Positions 13,424 through 28,646 of a stretch of DNA of 64,000 bases are shown here, in pieces; position 1 is the stretch's first letter; every line of letters begins with the position of its first letter. The notes beneath the pieces are model-generated. The model saw only the letters and a program-made list of their open reading frames with translations. It was not told the origin of the DNA and did no database searches. Source of the stretch: Plantago ovata (lineage: Eukaryota > Streptophyta > Magnoliopsida > Lamiales > Plantaginaceae); NCBI GenBank assembly GCA_028274465.1, contig CM051456.1, positions 65,582,753-65,646,752 of the forward strand, read 5' to 3'. Position numbers and translations under genes: made by a program.

Positions 13424-16230
13424 CTAGGATGAATGACTCAATAAACTTCTAATCTAGTTTGTAAGGGCAATGGAAATGTTAGTTTTAATGGATTCTTTAA
13501 CTTCCTACTTAAGAAAGTAAGGGATCTTCTTATGCGATTGTGGATAGAATTCTAGTAGTTTTAGTTAACTCTCTCCTATGTATGCGGAAAGGGATATCCT
13601 AATGGAACACTATAAATAGTAATCTAAATAAGCTAATGATCTAGTTGTTGTTTAAACAATGGGAAGACATACAACTCATTCGTTACTTGGGATCGTATCT
13701 TTCCTCTACTCAAAGAAATAGAAAGTGGATGAATGACTCAATAAACTTCAAATCTAGTTTTTAAGGGAAATGGAAATGTTAGTTTAAATGGACTCTTTCA
13801 CTTCCTTCTTAAGAAAGTAAGGGATCTTCTTATTCGATTGTGGACAGAACTCTAGTAGTTTTAGTTAACTCTCCCTATGTATGCGGAAAGGGATATCCTA
13901 ATGGAACACTATAAATAGTAATATAAGTAATCTAATGATCTAGTTGTTGTTTAAACAAAGGGAAGACATACAATTCATTTGTTACTTGGGATTGTATCTT
14001 TCATCTACTCAAAGCAGTAGAAAGTAGATGAATGACTCAATAAACATCTAATCTAGTTTCTATGGTCAATGGAAATGTTAGTTTCAATGGACTCTTTAAC
14101 TTCCTACTTAAGAAATTAAGGGAGCTTCTTATTCGATTGTGTATAGAATACTAATTGTTGTTGTTAGCTCTCTCCTATATATGCATAAAGGGATATCGTA
14201 ATGGAACACTCTAAATAGTAATCTAACTAATCTAGTGATCTAGTTGTCGTTCTAAACAAAGGGAAGACATACAACTCATCGTTATTTGGGATTGTATATT
14301 TCATCTACTCAAAGCAATAGAAAGTGGATAAATGACTCAATAAACTACTAACCTAGTTTTTAAAGGCAATGGAAATGTTAGTTTCAGTGGACTCTTTAAC
14401 TTTCTCCTTAAGGAAGTAAGGGAATTTTTTATGCGATTGTGTATAGAATACTAATAGTTGTAGTTAGCTCTCTCCTATATATGCGGCAAGGGATATCATA
14501 ATGGAACACTGTAACTAGTAATCTAACTAATCTAGTGATCTAGTTGTTGTTCTAAACAAAGAGAAGACATACAACTCATTCATTACTTGGGATTTTATGT
14601 TTCATCTACTCAAAGAAATAGAAAGTCGATGAATGACTCAATAAACTTCTAATCTAGTTTGTAAGGGAAATGAAAATATTAGTTTCAGTGGACTCTTTCA
14701 CCTCCTTCTTAACAAAGAAAGGGAGCTTCTTATTCGATTGTGGATAGAACTCTAGTAGTTGTAGTTAGCTCTCTCCTATGTATGCGGAAATGGATCTCAT
14801 AATGGAACACTCTAAATCGCAATCTAACTAATCTAGTGATCTAGTTGTTGTTTTACACAAAGGGAAGACATACAACTCATTCGTTACTTGGGATTGTATC
14901 TTCTATCTACTCAAAGCAATAGAAAGTGGATGAATGATTCAATAAACTTCTAATCTAGTTTGTAAGGGCAATGGAAATGTTAGTTTCAAAGGACTATTTA
15001 ACTTCCTACTTAAGAAATTAAGGGAGCTTGTTATTCGATTGTGGATAGAACTCTAGTAGTTGTAGTTAGCTCTCTCCTATGTATGCGGAAAGAGATATCG
15101 TAATGGAAAATTCTAAATAATAATCTAACTAATCTAGTGATCTAGTTGTCGTTCTAAACAAAGGGAAGACATACAACTCATCGTTATTTGGGATTGTATC
15201 TTTCATCTACTCAAAGCAATAGAAAGTTGATAAATGACTCAATAAACTACTAATCTTGTTTTTAATGGCAATGCAAAGGTTAGTTTCAGTGGACTCTTTA
15301 ACTTTCTCCTTAAGGAAGTAAGGGAAGTTTTATTCGATTGTGTATAGAATACTATTTGTTGTTGTTAGCTCTCTCCTACATAAGCGGAAAGGGATATCGT
15401 AATGGAACACTCTAAATAGTAATCTAACTAATCTAGTGATCTAGTTGTCGTTCTAAACAAAAGGAAGACATACAACTCATCGTTATTTGGGATTGTATCT
15501 TTCATCTACTCAAAGAAATAGAAAGTGGATGAATGACTCAATAAACTTCTAATCTAGTTTGTAAGGGAAATGAAAATATTAGTTTCAGTGGACTCTTTCA
15601 CCTCCTTCTTAACAAAGAAAGGGAGCTTCTTATTCGATTGTGGATAGGACTCTAGTAGTTGTAGTTAGCTCTCTCCTATGTATGCGGAAATGGATCTCAT
15701 AATGGAACACTCTAAATCGCAATCTAACTAATCTAGTGATCTAGTTGTTGTTTTACACAAAGGGAAGACATACAACTCATTCGTTACTTGGGATTGTATC
15801 TTCTATCTACTCAAAGCAATAGAAAGTGGATGAATGATTCAATAAACTTCTAATCTAGTTTGTAAGGGCAATGGAAATGTTAGTTTCAAAGGACTATTTA
15901 ACTTCCTACTTAATAAAGTAAGGGATCTTCTTATTCGATTGTGGATAGAACCCTAGTAGTTTTAGTTAACTCTCTCCTATGTATGCGGAAAGGGATATGC
16001 TAATGGAACACTATAAATAGTAATCTAAATAATCTAATGATCTAGTTGTTGTTTAAACAAAGGGAAGACATACAATTCATTTGTTACTTGGGATTGTATC
16101 TTTCATCTACTCAAAGCAATAGAAAGTAGATGAATGACTCAATAAACTTCTAATCTAGTTTGTAAGGTCAATGGAAATGTTATTTTCAATGGATTCTTTA
16201 ACTTCCTACTTAAGAAAGTAAGGGATCTTC

Positions 16231-17423
16231 TTATTCGACTGTGGATAGAACTCTAGTAGTTTTAGTTAACTCTCTCCTATGTATGCGGAAAGGGATATCC
16301 TAATGGAACACTATAAATAGTAATCTAAATAAGCTAATGATCTAGTTGTTGTTTAAACAAAGGGAAGACATACAACTCATTCGTTACTTTGGATTGTATC
16401 ATTCCTGTACTCAAAGCAATAGAAAGTGGATGAATGACTCAATAAACTTCTAATCTAGTTTGTAAGGGCAATGGAAATGTTAGTTTCAATGGATTCTTTA
16501 ACTTCCTACTTAAGAAAGTAAGGGATCTTGTTATTCGATTGTGGACAGAACTCTAGTAGTTGTAGTTAGCTCTCTCCTATGTATGCGGAAATTGATATCA
16601 TAATGGAACACTCTAAATCGCAATCTAACTAATCTAGTGATCTAGTTGTTGTTCTAAACAATGGGAAGACATACAACTCATTCGTTACTTGGAATTTTAT
16701 CTTCCTCTACTCAAGCAAAGAAAGTGGATGAATGACTCAATAACTTCTAATGTAGTTTGTAAGGGCAGTGGAAATGTTAGTTTCAATGGATTCTTTAACT
16801 TCCTACTTAAGAAAGTAAGGGATCTTCTTATTCGACTGTGGATAGAACTCTAGTAGTTTTAGTTAACTCTCTCCTATGTATGCGGAAAGGGATATCCTAA
16901 TGGAACACTATAAATAGTAATCTAAATAAGCTAATGATCTAGTTGTTGTTTAAACAAAGGGAAGACATACAACTCATTCGTTACTTTGGATTGTATCATT
17001 CCTGTACTCAAAGCAATAGAAAGTGGATGAATGACTCAATAAACTTCTAATCTAGTTTGTAAGGGCAATGGAAATGTTAGTTTCAATGGATTCTTTAACT
17101 TCCTACTTAAGAAAGTAAGGGATCTTGTTATTCGATTGTGGACAGAACTCTAGTAGTTGTAGTTAGCTCTCTCCTATGTATGCGGAAATTGATATCATAA
17201 TGGAACACTCTAAATCGCAATCTAACTAATCTAGTGATCTAGTTGTTGTTCTAAACAATGGGAAGACATACAACTCATTCGTTACTTGGAATTTTATCTT
17301 TCCTCTACTCAAGCAAAAGAAAGTGGATGAATGACTCAATAAACTTCTAATGTAGTTTGTAAGGGCAGTGGAAATGTTAGTTTCAATGGATTCTTTAAGT
17401 TCCTACTTAATAAAGTAAGGGAT
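16231..17423. repeat. recent two-monomer (597-bp) duplication in the satellite
   Basis: Private variants including ttattcgactgtgg at 16231 and 16828, tcattcctgtactc, gggatcttgttattc and cttggaattttatc recur with a spacing of 597 bp. The two copies are almost identical over the whole unit, much closer than neighbouring monomers are to each other. This is a young dimer duplication, probably by unequal exchange. Confidence 0.8.
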
Positions 17424-19767
17424 CTTCTTATTCGATTGTGGATAGAACTCTAGTAGTTTTAGTTAACTCTCTCCTATGTATGCGGAAAGGGATATGCTAA
17501 TGGAACACTATAAATAGTAATCTAAATAATCTAATGATCTAGTTGTTGTTTAAACAAAGGGAAGACATACAATTCATTTGTTACTTGGGATTGTATCTTT
17601 CATCTACTCAAAGCAATAGAAAGTAGATGAATGACTCAATAAACTTCTAATCTAGTTTGTAAGGTCAATGGAAATGTTATTTTCAATGGACTCTTTAACT
17701 TCCTACTTAATAAAGTAAGGGAGGTTCTTATTCAATTGTGTATAGAATACTAATTGTTGTTGTTAGCTCTCTCCTATATATGCGGAAAGGGATATTGTAA
17801 TGGAACACTTTAAATAGTAATCTAACTAATCTAGTGATCTAGTTGTCGTTCTAAACAAAGGGAAGACATACAACTCATCGTTATTTGGGATTTTATCTTT
17901 CATCTACTCAAAGCAATAGAAAGTGGATAAATGACTCAATAAACTACTAACCTAGTTTTTAAAGCCAATGGAAATGTTAGTTTTAGTGGACTCTTTAACT
18001 TTCTCCTTAAGGAAGTAACGGAACTTTTTATGCGATTGTGTATAGAATACTAATAGTTGTAGTTAGCTGTCTCCTATATATGCGGCAAAGGATATCATAA
18101 TGGAACACTCTAACTAGTAATCTAACTAATCTAGTGATCTAGTTGTTGTTCTAAACGAAGAGAAGTCATACAACTCATTCGTTACTTGGGATTTTATGTT
18201 TCATCTAGTCAAAGAAATAGAAAGTCGATGAATGACTCAATAAACTTCTAATCTAATTTGTAAGGGAAATGAAAATATTAGTTTCAGTGGACTCTTTCAC
18301 CTCCTTCTTACCAAAGTAAGGGAGCTTCTTATTCGATTGTGGATAGAACTCTAGTAGTTTTAGTTAGCTCTCTCCTATGTATGCGGAAATGGATATCATA
18401 ATGGAACACTCTAAATCGCAGTCTAACGAATCTAGTGATCTACTTGTTGTTCTAAACCAAGAGAAGACATACAACTCACTGTTACTTGGGATTGTATCTT
18501 TCCTCTACTCAAGCAAAAGAAAGTGGATGAATGACTCAATAAACTTCTAATCTAGTTTGTAAGGGCAATGGAAATGTTAGTTTCAATGGATTCTTTAAAT
18601 TCCTACTTAATAAAGTAAGGGATCTTCTTGTTCGATTGTGGATAGAACTCTAGTAGTTTTAGTAAACTGTCTCCTATGTATTCGGAAAGGGATATCCTAA
18701 TGGATCACTATAAATAGTAATCTAAATAATCTAATGATCTAGTTGTTGTTTAAACAAAGGGAAGACATACAATTCATTTATTACTTGGGATTGTATCTTT
18801 CATCTACTCAATGCAATATAAAGTAGATGAATGACTCAATAAACTTCTAATCTAGTTTGTAAGGTCAATTTTAATGTTAGTTTCAATGGACTCTTTAACT
18901 TCCTACTTAAGAAAGTAAGGGAGCTTCTTATTCGATTGTGTATAGAATACTAATTGTTGTTGTTAGCTCTCTCCTATATATGCGGAAAGGGATATCGTAA
19001 TGGAACACTCTAAATAGTAATCTAACTAATCTAGTGATCTAGTTGTCGTTCTAAACAAAGGGAAGACATACAACTAATCCTTATTTGGGATTGTATCTTT
19101 CATCTACTCAAAGCAATAGAATGTGGATAAATGACTCAATAAACTACTAACCTAGTTTTTAAAGGCAATGGAAATGTTAGTTTCAGTGGACTCTTTAACT
19201 TTTTCCTTAAGGAAGTAAGGGAACTTTTTATGTGATTGTGTATAGAATACTAATAGTTGTAGTTAGCTCTCTCCTATATATGCGGCAAGGGATATCATAA
19301 TGGAACACTCTAACTAGTAATCTAACTAATCTAGTGATCTAGTTGTTGTTCTAAACAAAGAGAAGACATATAACTCATTCGTTACTTGGGATTTTATGTT
19401 TCATCTGCTCAATGAAATAGAACGTCGATGAATGACTCAATAAACTTCTAATCTAGTTTGTAAGGGCAATGAAAATATTAGTTTCAGTGGACTCTTTCAC
19501 CTCCTTCTTAACAAAGTAAGGGAGCTTCTTATTCGATTGTGGATAGAACTCTAGTAGTTGTAGTTAGCTCTCTCCTATGTATGCGGAAATGGATATCATA
19601 ATGGAACACTCTAAATCGCAATCTAACTAATCTAGTGATCTAGTTGTTGTTTTACACAAAGGGAAGACATACAACTCATTCGTTACTTCAGATTGTATCT
19701 TCCATCTACTCAAAGCAATAGAAAGTTGATGAATGATTCAATAAACTTCTAATCTAGTTTGTAAGGG

Positions 19768-19807
19768 GGCTCACCCCATTGTCTCTATTTTCATCCGTTT
19801 TTCTAGG
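19768..19807. other. ~40-bp non-satellite insertion inside a monomer
   Basis: In this monomer the usual gtaagggcaatggaaatg is broken after gtaaggg by about 40 bases (beginning ggctcaccccattgtc and ending ccgtttttctaggt), after which the monomer resumes at tggaaatgttag. Three bases (caa) of the monomer are missing. The segment matches nothing else in the window and shows no target duplication, so it looks like filler DNA from break repair rather than a transposon. Confidence 0.75.
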
Positions 19808-22800
19808 TTGGAAATGTTAGTTTCAATGGACTATTTAACTTCCTACTTAAGAAATTAAGGGATCTTGTTATTCGATTGTGGATAGAACTCTAGTAGTTGT
19901 AGTTAGCTCTCTCCTATGTGTGCGGAAAGGGATATCGTAATGGAAAACTCTAAATAATAATCTAACTAATCTAGTGATCTAGTTGTCGTTCTAAACAAAG
20001 GGAAGACATACAACTCATCGTTATTTGGGATTGTATCTTTCATCTACTCAAAGCAATAGAAAGTGGATAAATGACTCAATAAACTACTAACCTAGTTTTT
20101 AAAGGCAATGGAAATGTTAGTTTCAGTGGACTCTTTAACTTTCTCCTTAAGGAAGTAAGGGAACTTTTAATGCGATTGTGTATAGAATACTAATAGTTGT
20201 AGTTAGCTCTCTCCTATATATGCGGCAAGGGATATCATAATGGAACACTCTAACTAGTAATCTAACTAATCTAGTGATCTAGTTGTTGTTCTAAACAAAG
20301 AGAAGACATACAACTCATTCGTTACTTGGGATTTTATGTTTCATCTAGTCAAAGAAATAGAAAGTCGATGAATGACTCAATAAACTTCTAATCTAGTTTG
20401 TAAAGGAAATGAAAATATTAGTTTCAGTGGACTCTTTCACCTCCTTCTTAACAAAGTAGGGAGCTTCTTATTCGATTGTGGATAGAACTCTAGTAGTTTT
20501 AGTTAGCTCTCTCCTATGTATGCGGAAATGGATATCATAATGGAACACTCTAAATCGCAGTCTAACGAATCTAGTGATCTAGTTGTTGTTCTAAACCAAG
20601 AGAAGACATACAACTCATTCATTACTTGGGATTGTATCTTTCCTCTACTCAAGCAAAAGAAAGTAGATGAATGACTCAACAAAATTCTAATCAAGTTTGT
20701 AAGGGCAATGGAAATTTTAGTTTCAATGGATTCTTTAAGTTCCTACTTAAGAAAGTAAGGGATCTTCTTGTTCGATTGTGGATAGAACTCTAGTAGTTTT
20801 AGTAAACTCTCTCCTATGTATGCGGAAAGGGATATCCTAATGGATCACTATAAATAGTAATCTATATAATCTAATGATCTAGTTGTTGTTTAAACAAAGG
20901 GAAGACATACAATTCATTTATTACTTGGGATTGTATCTTTCATCTACTCAAAGCAATAGAAAGAAGATTAATGACTCAATAAACTTCTAATCTAGTTTGT
21001 AAGGTCAATTTTAATGTTAGTTTCAATGGACTCTTTAACTTCCTACTTAAGAAAGTAAGGGAGCTTCTTATTCGATTGTGTATAGAATACTAATTGTTGT
21101 TGTTAGCTCTCTCCTATATATGCGGAAAGGGATATCGTAATGGAACACTCTAAATAGTAATCTAACTAATCTAGTGATCTAGTTGTCGTTCTAAACAAAG
21201 GGAAGACATACAACTCATCCTTATTTGGGATTGTATCTTTCATCTACTCAAAGCAATAGAAAGTGGATAAATGACTCAATAAACTACTAACCTAGTTTTT
21301 AAAGGCAATTGAAATGTTAGTTTCAGTGGACTCTTTAACTTTCTCCTTAAGGAAGTAAGGGAACTTTTTATGTGATTGTGTATAGAATACTAATAGTTGT
21401 AGTTAGCTCTCTCCTATATATGCGGCAAGGGATATCATAATGGAACACTCTAACTAGTAATCTAACTAATCTAGTGATCTAGTTGTTGTTCTAAACAAAG
21501 AGAAGACATATAACTCATTCGTTACTTGGGATTTTATGTTTCATCTGCTCAAAGAAATAGAACGTCGATGAATGACTCAATAAACTTCTAATCTAGTTTG
21601 TAAGGGCAATGAAAATATTAGTTTCAGTGGAATCTTTCACCTCCTTCTTAACAAAGTAAGGGAGCTTCTTATTCGATTGTGGATAGAACTCTAGTAGTTG
21701 TAGTTAGCTCTCTCCTATGTATGCCGAAATGGATATCATAATGGAACACTCTAAATCGAAATCTAACTAATCTAGTGATCTAGTTGTTGTTTTACACAAA
21801 GGGAAGACATACAACTCATTCGTTACTTGAGATTGTATCTTCCATCTACTCAAAGCAATAGAAAGTTGATGAATGATTCAATAAACTTCTAATCTAGTTT
21901 GTAAGGGCAATGGAAATGTTAGTTTCAATGGACTATTTAACTTCCTACTTAAGATATTAAGGGATCTTGTTATTCGATTGTGGATAGAACTCTAGTAGTT
22001 GTAGTTAGCTCTCTCCTATATATGCGGAAAGGGATATCGTAATGGAAAACTCTAAATAATAATCTAACTAATCTAGTGATCTAGTTGTCGTTCTAAACAA
22101 AGGGAAGACATACAACTCATCGTTATTTGGGATTGTATCTTTCATCTACTCAAAGCAATAGAAAGTTGATAAATGACTCAATAAACTACTAATCTTGTTT
22201 TTAAAGGCAATGGAAAGGTTAGTTTCAGTGCACTCTTTAACTTTCTCCTTAAGGAAGTAATGGAAGTTCTTATTCGATTGTGTATAGAATACTAATAGTT
22301 GTAGTTAGCTCTCTCCTATATATGCGGAAAGGGATATCATAATGGAACACTCTAACTAGTAATCTAACTAATCTAGTGATCTAGTTGTTGTTCTAAACAA
22401 AGAGAAGACATACAACTCATTCGTTACTTGGAATTTTAACTTTCATCTACTCAAAGAAATAGAAAGTAGATGAATGACTCAATAAACTTCTAATCTAGTT
22501 TGTAAGGTCAATTTTAATGTTAGTTTCAATGGACTCTTTAACTTCCTACTTAAGAAAGTAAGGGAGCTTCTTATTCGATTGTGTATAGAATACTAATTGT
22601 TGTTGTTAGCTCTCTCCTATATATGCGGAAAGGGATATCGTAATGGAACACTCTAAATAGTAATCTAACTAATCTAGTGATCTAGTTGTCGTTCTAAACA
22701 AAGGGAAGACATACAACTCATCGTTATTTGGGATTGTATCTTTCATCTACTCAAAGCAATAGAAAGTGGATAAATGACTCAATAAACTACTAACCTAGTT

Positions 22801-25800
22801 TTTAAAGGCAATGGAAATGTTAGTTTCAGTGGACTCTTTAACTTTCTCCTTAAGGAAGTAAGTGAACTTTTTATGTGATTGTGTATAGAATACTAATAGT
22901 TGTAGTTAGCTCTCTCCTATATATGCGGCAAGGGATATCATAATGGAACACTCTAACTAGTAATCTAACTAATCTAGTGATCTAGTTGTTGTTCTGAACA
23001 AAGAGAAGACATATAACTCATTCGTTACTTGGGATTTTATGTTTCATCTGCTCAAAGAAATAGAACGTCGATGAATGACTCAATAAACTTCTAATCTAGT
23101 TTGTAAGGGCAATGAAAATATTAGTTTCAGTGGAATCTTTCACCTCCTTCTTAACAAAGTAAGGGAGCTTCTTATTCGATTGTGGATAAAACTCTAGTAG
23201 TTGTAGTTAGCTCTCTCCTATGTATGCGGAAAGAGATATCGTAATGGAAAACTCTAAATAATAATCTAACTAATCTAGTGATCTAGTTGTCGTTCTAAAC
23301 AAAGGGAAGACATACAACTCATCATTATTTGGGATTGTATCTTTCATCTACTCAAAGCAATAGAAAGTTGATAAATGACTCAATAAACTACTAATCTTGT
23401 TTTTAAGGGAAATGGAAATGTTAGTTTAAATGGACTCTTTCACTTCCTTCTTAAGAAAGTAAGGGATCTTCTTATTCGATTGTGGACAGAACTCTAGTAG
23501 TTTTAGTTAACTCTCTCCTATGTATGCGGAAAGGGATATCCTAATGGAACACTATAAATAGTAATATAAATAATCTAATGATCTAGTTGTTGTTTAAACA
23601 AAGAGAAGACATACAATTCATTTGTTACTTGGGATTGTATCTTTCATTTACTCAAAGCAGTAGAAAGTAGATGAATGACTCAATAAACATCTAATCTAGT
23701 TTGTATGGTCAATGGAAATGTTAGTTTCAATGGACTTTTTAACTTCCTACTTAATAAAGTAAGGGACCTTCTTATTTGATTGTGTATAGAATACTATTTG
23801 TTGTTGTTAGCTCTCTCCTATATATGCGGAAAGGGATATCGTAATGGAACACTCTAAATATTAATCTAACTAATCTAGTGATCTAGTTGTCGTTCTAAAC
23901 AAAGGGAAGACATACAACTCATCGTTATTTGGGATTGTATCTTTCATCTACTCAAAGAAATAGAAAGTGGATGAATTACTCAATAAACTTCTAATCTAGT
24001 TTGTAAGGGCAATGAAAATGTTAGTTTCAATGGATTCTTTAACGTCCTACTTAAGAAAGTAAGGGATATTCTTATTCGACTATGGATAGAACTCTAGTAG
24101 TTTTAGTTAACTCTCTCCTATGTATGCGGAAAGGGATATCCTAATGGAACACTATAAATAGTAATCTAAATAAGCTAATGATCTAGTTGTTGTTTAAACA
24201 AAGGGAAGACATACAACTCATTCGTTACATGGGATTGTATCTTTCCTCTACTCAAAGCAATAGAAAGTGGATGAATGACTCAATAAACTTCTAATCTAGT
24301 TTGTAAGGGCAATGGAAATGTTAGTTTCAATGGATTCTTTAACTTCCTACTTAAGAAAGTAAGGGATCTTGTTATTCGATTGTGGACAGAACTCTAGTAG
24401 TTGTAGTTAGCTCTCTCCTATGTATGCGGAAATTGATATCATAATGGAACACTCTAAACCGCAATCTAACTAATCTAGTGATCTAGTTGTTGTTCTAAAC
24501 AATGGGAAGACATACAACTCATTCGTTACTTGGGATTTTATCTTTCCTCTACTCAAAGCAATAGAAAGTAGATGAATGACTCAATAAACTTCTAATCTAG
24601 TTTGTAAGGTCAATGGAAATGTTAGTTTCAATGGACTCTTTAACTTCCTACTTAAGAAAGTAAGGGACCTTCTTATTCGATTGTGTATAGAATACTATTT
24701 GTTGTTGTTAGCTCTCTCCTATATATGCGGAAAGGGATATCGTAATGGAACACTCTAAATAGTAATCTAACTAATCTAGTGATCTAGTTGTCGTTCTGAA
24801 CAAAGGGAAGACATACAACTCATCGTTATTTGGGATTGTATCTTTCATCTACTCAAAGAAATAGAAAGTGGATGAATGACTCAATAAACTTCTAATCTAG
24901 TTTGTAAGGTCAATGGAAATGTTAGTTTCAATGGATTCTTTAAGTTCCTACTTAATAAAGTAAGGGATCTTCTTATTCGATTGTGGATAGAACTCTAGTA
25001 GTTTTAGTTAACTCTCTCCTATGTATGCGGAAAGGGATATCCTAATGGAACACTATAAATAGTAATCTAAATAATCTAATGATCTAGTTGTTGTTTAAAC
25101 AAAGGGAAGACATACAATTCATTTGTTACTTGGGATTGTATCTTTCATCTACTCAAAGCAATAGAAAGTAGATGAATGACTCAATAAACTTCTAATCTAG
25201 TTTGTAAGGTCAATGGAAATGTTATTTTCAATGGACTCTTTAACTTTCTCCTTAAGGAAGTAATGGAAGTTCTTATTCGATTGTGTATAGAATACTAATA
25301 GTTGTAGTTAGCTCTCTCCTATATATGCGGAAAGGGATATCATAATGGAACACTCTAACTAGTAATCTAACTAATCTAGTGATCTAGTTGTTGTTCTAAA
25401 CAAAGAGAAGGCATACAACTCATTCGTTACTTGGGATTTTATGTTTCATCTAGTCAAAGAAATAGAAAGTCGATGAATGACTCAATAAACTTCTAATCTA
25501 GTTTGTAAGGGAAATGAAAATATTAGTTTTAGTGGACTCTTTCACCTCCTTCTTAACGAAGTAAGGGAGTTTCTTATTCGATTGTGGATAGAACTCTAGT
25601 AGTTTTAGTTAGCTCTCTCTTCTATGTATGCGGAAATGGATATCATAATGGAACACTCTAAATCGCAGTCTAACGAATCTAGTGATCTAGTTGTCGTTCT
25701 AAACCAAGAGAAGACATACAACTCATTCGTTACTTGGGATTGTATCTTTCCTCTACTCAAGCAAAAGAAAGTGGATGAATGACTCAATAAACTTCTAATC

Positions 25801-28646
25801 TAGTTTGTAAGGGCAATGGAAATGTTAGTTTCAGTGGATTCTTTAAGTTCCTACTTAATAAAGTAAGGGATCTTCTTGTTCGATTGTGGATAGAACTCTA
25901 GTAGTTTTACTAAACTCTCTCCTATGTATGCGGAAAGGGATATCCTAATGGATCACTATAAATAGTAATCTAAATAATCTAATGATCTAGTTGTTGTTTA
26001 AACAAAGGGAAGACATACAATTCATTTATTACTTGGGATTGTATCTTTCATCTACTCAAAGCAATAGAAAGTAGATGAATGACTCAATAAACTTCTAATC
26101 TAGTTTGTAAGGTCAATTTTAATGTTAGTTTCAATGGACTCTTTAACTTCCTACTTAAGAAAGTAAGGGAGCTTCTTATTCGATTGTGTATAGAATACTA
26201 ATTGTTGTTGTTAGCTCTCTCCTATATATGCGGAAAGGGATATCGTAATGGAACACTCTAAATAGTAATCTAACTAATCTAGTGATCTAGTTGTCGTTCT
26301 AAACAAAGGGAAGACATACAACTCATCGTTATTTGAGATTGTATCTTTCATCTACTCAAAGCAATAGAAAGTGGATAAATGACTCAATAAACTACTAACC
26401 TAGTTTTTAAAGGCAATGGAAATGTTAGTTTCAGTGGACTCTTTAACTTTCTCCTTAAGGAAGTAAGAGAACTTTTTATGTGATTGTGTATAGAATACTA
26501 ATAGTTGTAGTTAGCTCTCTCCTATATATGCGGCAAGGGATATCATAATGGAACACTCTAACTAGTAATCTAACTAATCTAGTGATCTAGTTGTTGTTCT
26601 AAACAAAGAGAAGACATATAACTCATTCGTTACTTGGGATTTTATGTTTCATCTGCTCAAAGAAATAGAACTTCGATGAATGACTCAATAAACTTCTAAT
26701 CTAGTTTGTAAGGGCAATGAAAATATTAGTTTCAGTGGACTCTTTCACCTCCTTCTTAACAAAGTAAGGGAGCTTCTTATTCGATTGTGGATAGAACTCT
26801 AGTAGTTGTAGTTAGCTCTCTCCTATGTATGCGGAAATGGATATCATAATGGAACACTCTAAATCGCAATCTAACTAATCTAGTGATCTAGTTGTTGTTT
26901 TACACAAAGGGAAGACATACAACTCATTCTTTACTTGAGATTGTATCTTCCATCTACTCAAAGCAATAGAAAGTTGATGAATAATTCAATAAACTTATAA
27001 TCTAGTTTGTTAGGGCAATGGAAATGTTAGTTTCAATGGACTATTTAACTTCCTACTTAAGAAATTAAGGGATCTTGTTATTCGATTGTGGATAGAACTC
27101 TAGTAGTTGTAGTTAGCTCTCTCCTATGTATGCGGAAAGGGATATCGTAATGGAAAACTCTAAATAATAATCTAACTAATCTAGTGATCTAGTTGTCGTT
27201 CTAAACAAAGGGAAGACATACAACTCATCGTTATTTGGGATTGTATCTTTCATCTACTCAAAGCAATAGAAAGTGGATAAATGACTCAATAAACTACTAA
27301 CCTAGTTTTAAAGGCAATGGAAATGTTAGTTTCAGTGGACTCTTTAACTTTCTCCTTAAGGAAGTAAGGGAACTTTTTATGTGATTGTGTATAGAATACT
27401 AATAGTTGTAGTTAGCTCTCTCCTATATATGCGGCAAGGGATATCATAATGGAACACTCTAACTAGTAATCTAACTAATCTAGTGATCTAGTTGTTGTTC
27501 TAAACAAAGAGAAGACATATAACTCATTCGTTACTTGGGATTTTATGTTTCATCTGCTCAAAGAAATAGAACGTCGATGAATGACTCAATAAACTTCTAA
27601 TCTAGTTTGTAAGGGCAATGAAAATATTAGTTTCAGTGGACTCTTTCACCTCCTTCTTAACAAAGTAAGGGAGTTTCTTATTCGATTGTGGATAGAACTC
27701 TAGTAGTTGTAGTTAGCTCTCTCCTATGTATGCGGAAATTGATATCATAATGGAACACTCTAAATCGCAATCTAACTAATCTAGTGATCTAGTTGTTGTT
27801 TTACACAAAGGGAAGACATACAACTCATTCGTTACTTGAGATTGTATCTTCCATCTACTCAAAGCAATAGAAAGTTGATGAATGATTCAATAAACTTCTA
27901 TCTAGTTTGTAAGGGCAATGCAAATGTTAGTTTTAATGGACTATTTAACTTCCTACTTAAGAAATTAAGGGATCTTGTTATTCGATTGTGGATAGAACTC
28001 TAGTAGTTGTAGTTAGCTCACTCATATGTATGCGGAAAGGGATGTCGTAATGGAAAACTCTAAATAATAATCTAACTCATCTAGTGATCTAGTTGTCGTT
28101 CTAAACAAAGGGAAGACATACAACTCATCGTTATTTGGGATTGTATCTTTCATCTACTCAAAGCAATAGAAAGTGGATAAATGACTCAATAAACTACTAA
28201 TCTTGTTTTAAAATGCAATGGAAAGGTTAGTTTCAGTGGACTCTTTAACTTTCTCCTTAAGGAAGTAAGGGAAGTTCTTATTCGATTGTGTATAGAATAC
28301 TAATAGTTGTAGTTATCTCTCTCCTATATATGCGGAAAGGGATATCATAATGGAACACTCTAACTAGTAATCTAACTAATCTAGTGATCTAGTTGTTGTT
28401 CTAAACAAAGAGAAGACATACAACTCATTTGTTACTTGGGATTTTATCTTTCATCTACTCAAAGAAATAGAAAGTCGATGAATGACTCAATAAACTTCTA
28501 ATCTAGTTTGTAAGGGAAATGGAAATGTTAGTTTAAATGGACTCTTTCACTTCCTTCTTAAGAAAGTAAGGGACCTTCTTATTCGATTGTGGATAGAACT
28601 CTAGTAGTTGTAGTTAGCTCTCTCCTATGTATGAGAAAATGGATAT

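Larger units (their letters stand above)
1..28646. repeat. satellite array, ~300-bp monomer
   Basis: Head-to-tail tandem repeat with a period close to 300 bp. The phrase cttgggattgtatctttc recurs near 1, 302, 602 and 903, and on through the array to about 28440, giving roughly 95 monomers. Each monomer is AT-rich and ends near the segment gaagacatacaactcat. Several variant classes are visible: those with gtggatagaactctag against gtgtatagaatactaa, and with aaatcgcaatc, aaatagtaatc, aactagtaatc or aaataataatc. The classes recur in blocks, so the array has higher-order structure. No coding capacity is credible; the two longest frames are 60-63 codon shadows of the monomer. The left end is outside the window and the right end is a retrotransposon LTR. 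A 300-bp monomer is longer than the common 150-180 bp centromeric type, so a centromeric role cannot be assumed. Confidence 0.97.

Noticed and set aside
20503-20694. 63-codon frame, with a similar one at 25605-25787
   Set aside because: Both are the same stretch of satellite monomer read on the minus strand; the frame is broken in nearly all other monomers.
1-28646. CRISPR-like regular repeats
   Set aside because: The period is ~300 bp with no short repeat-spacer alternation; this is a plant satellite.
1-28646. Centromere call for the satellite
   Set aside because: Tandem structure alone cannot show centromere function; CENH3 ChIP or FISH would be needed.
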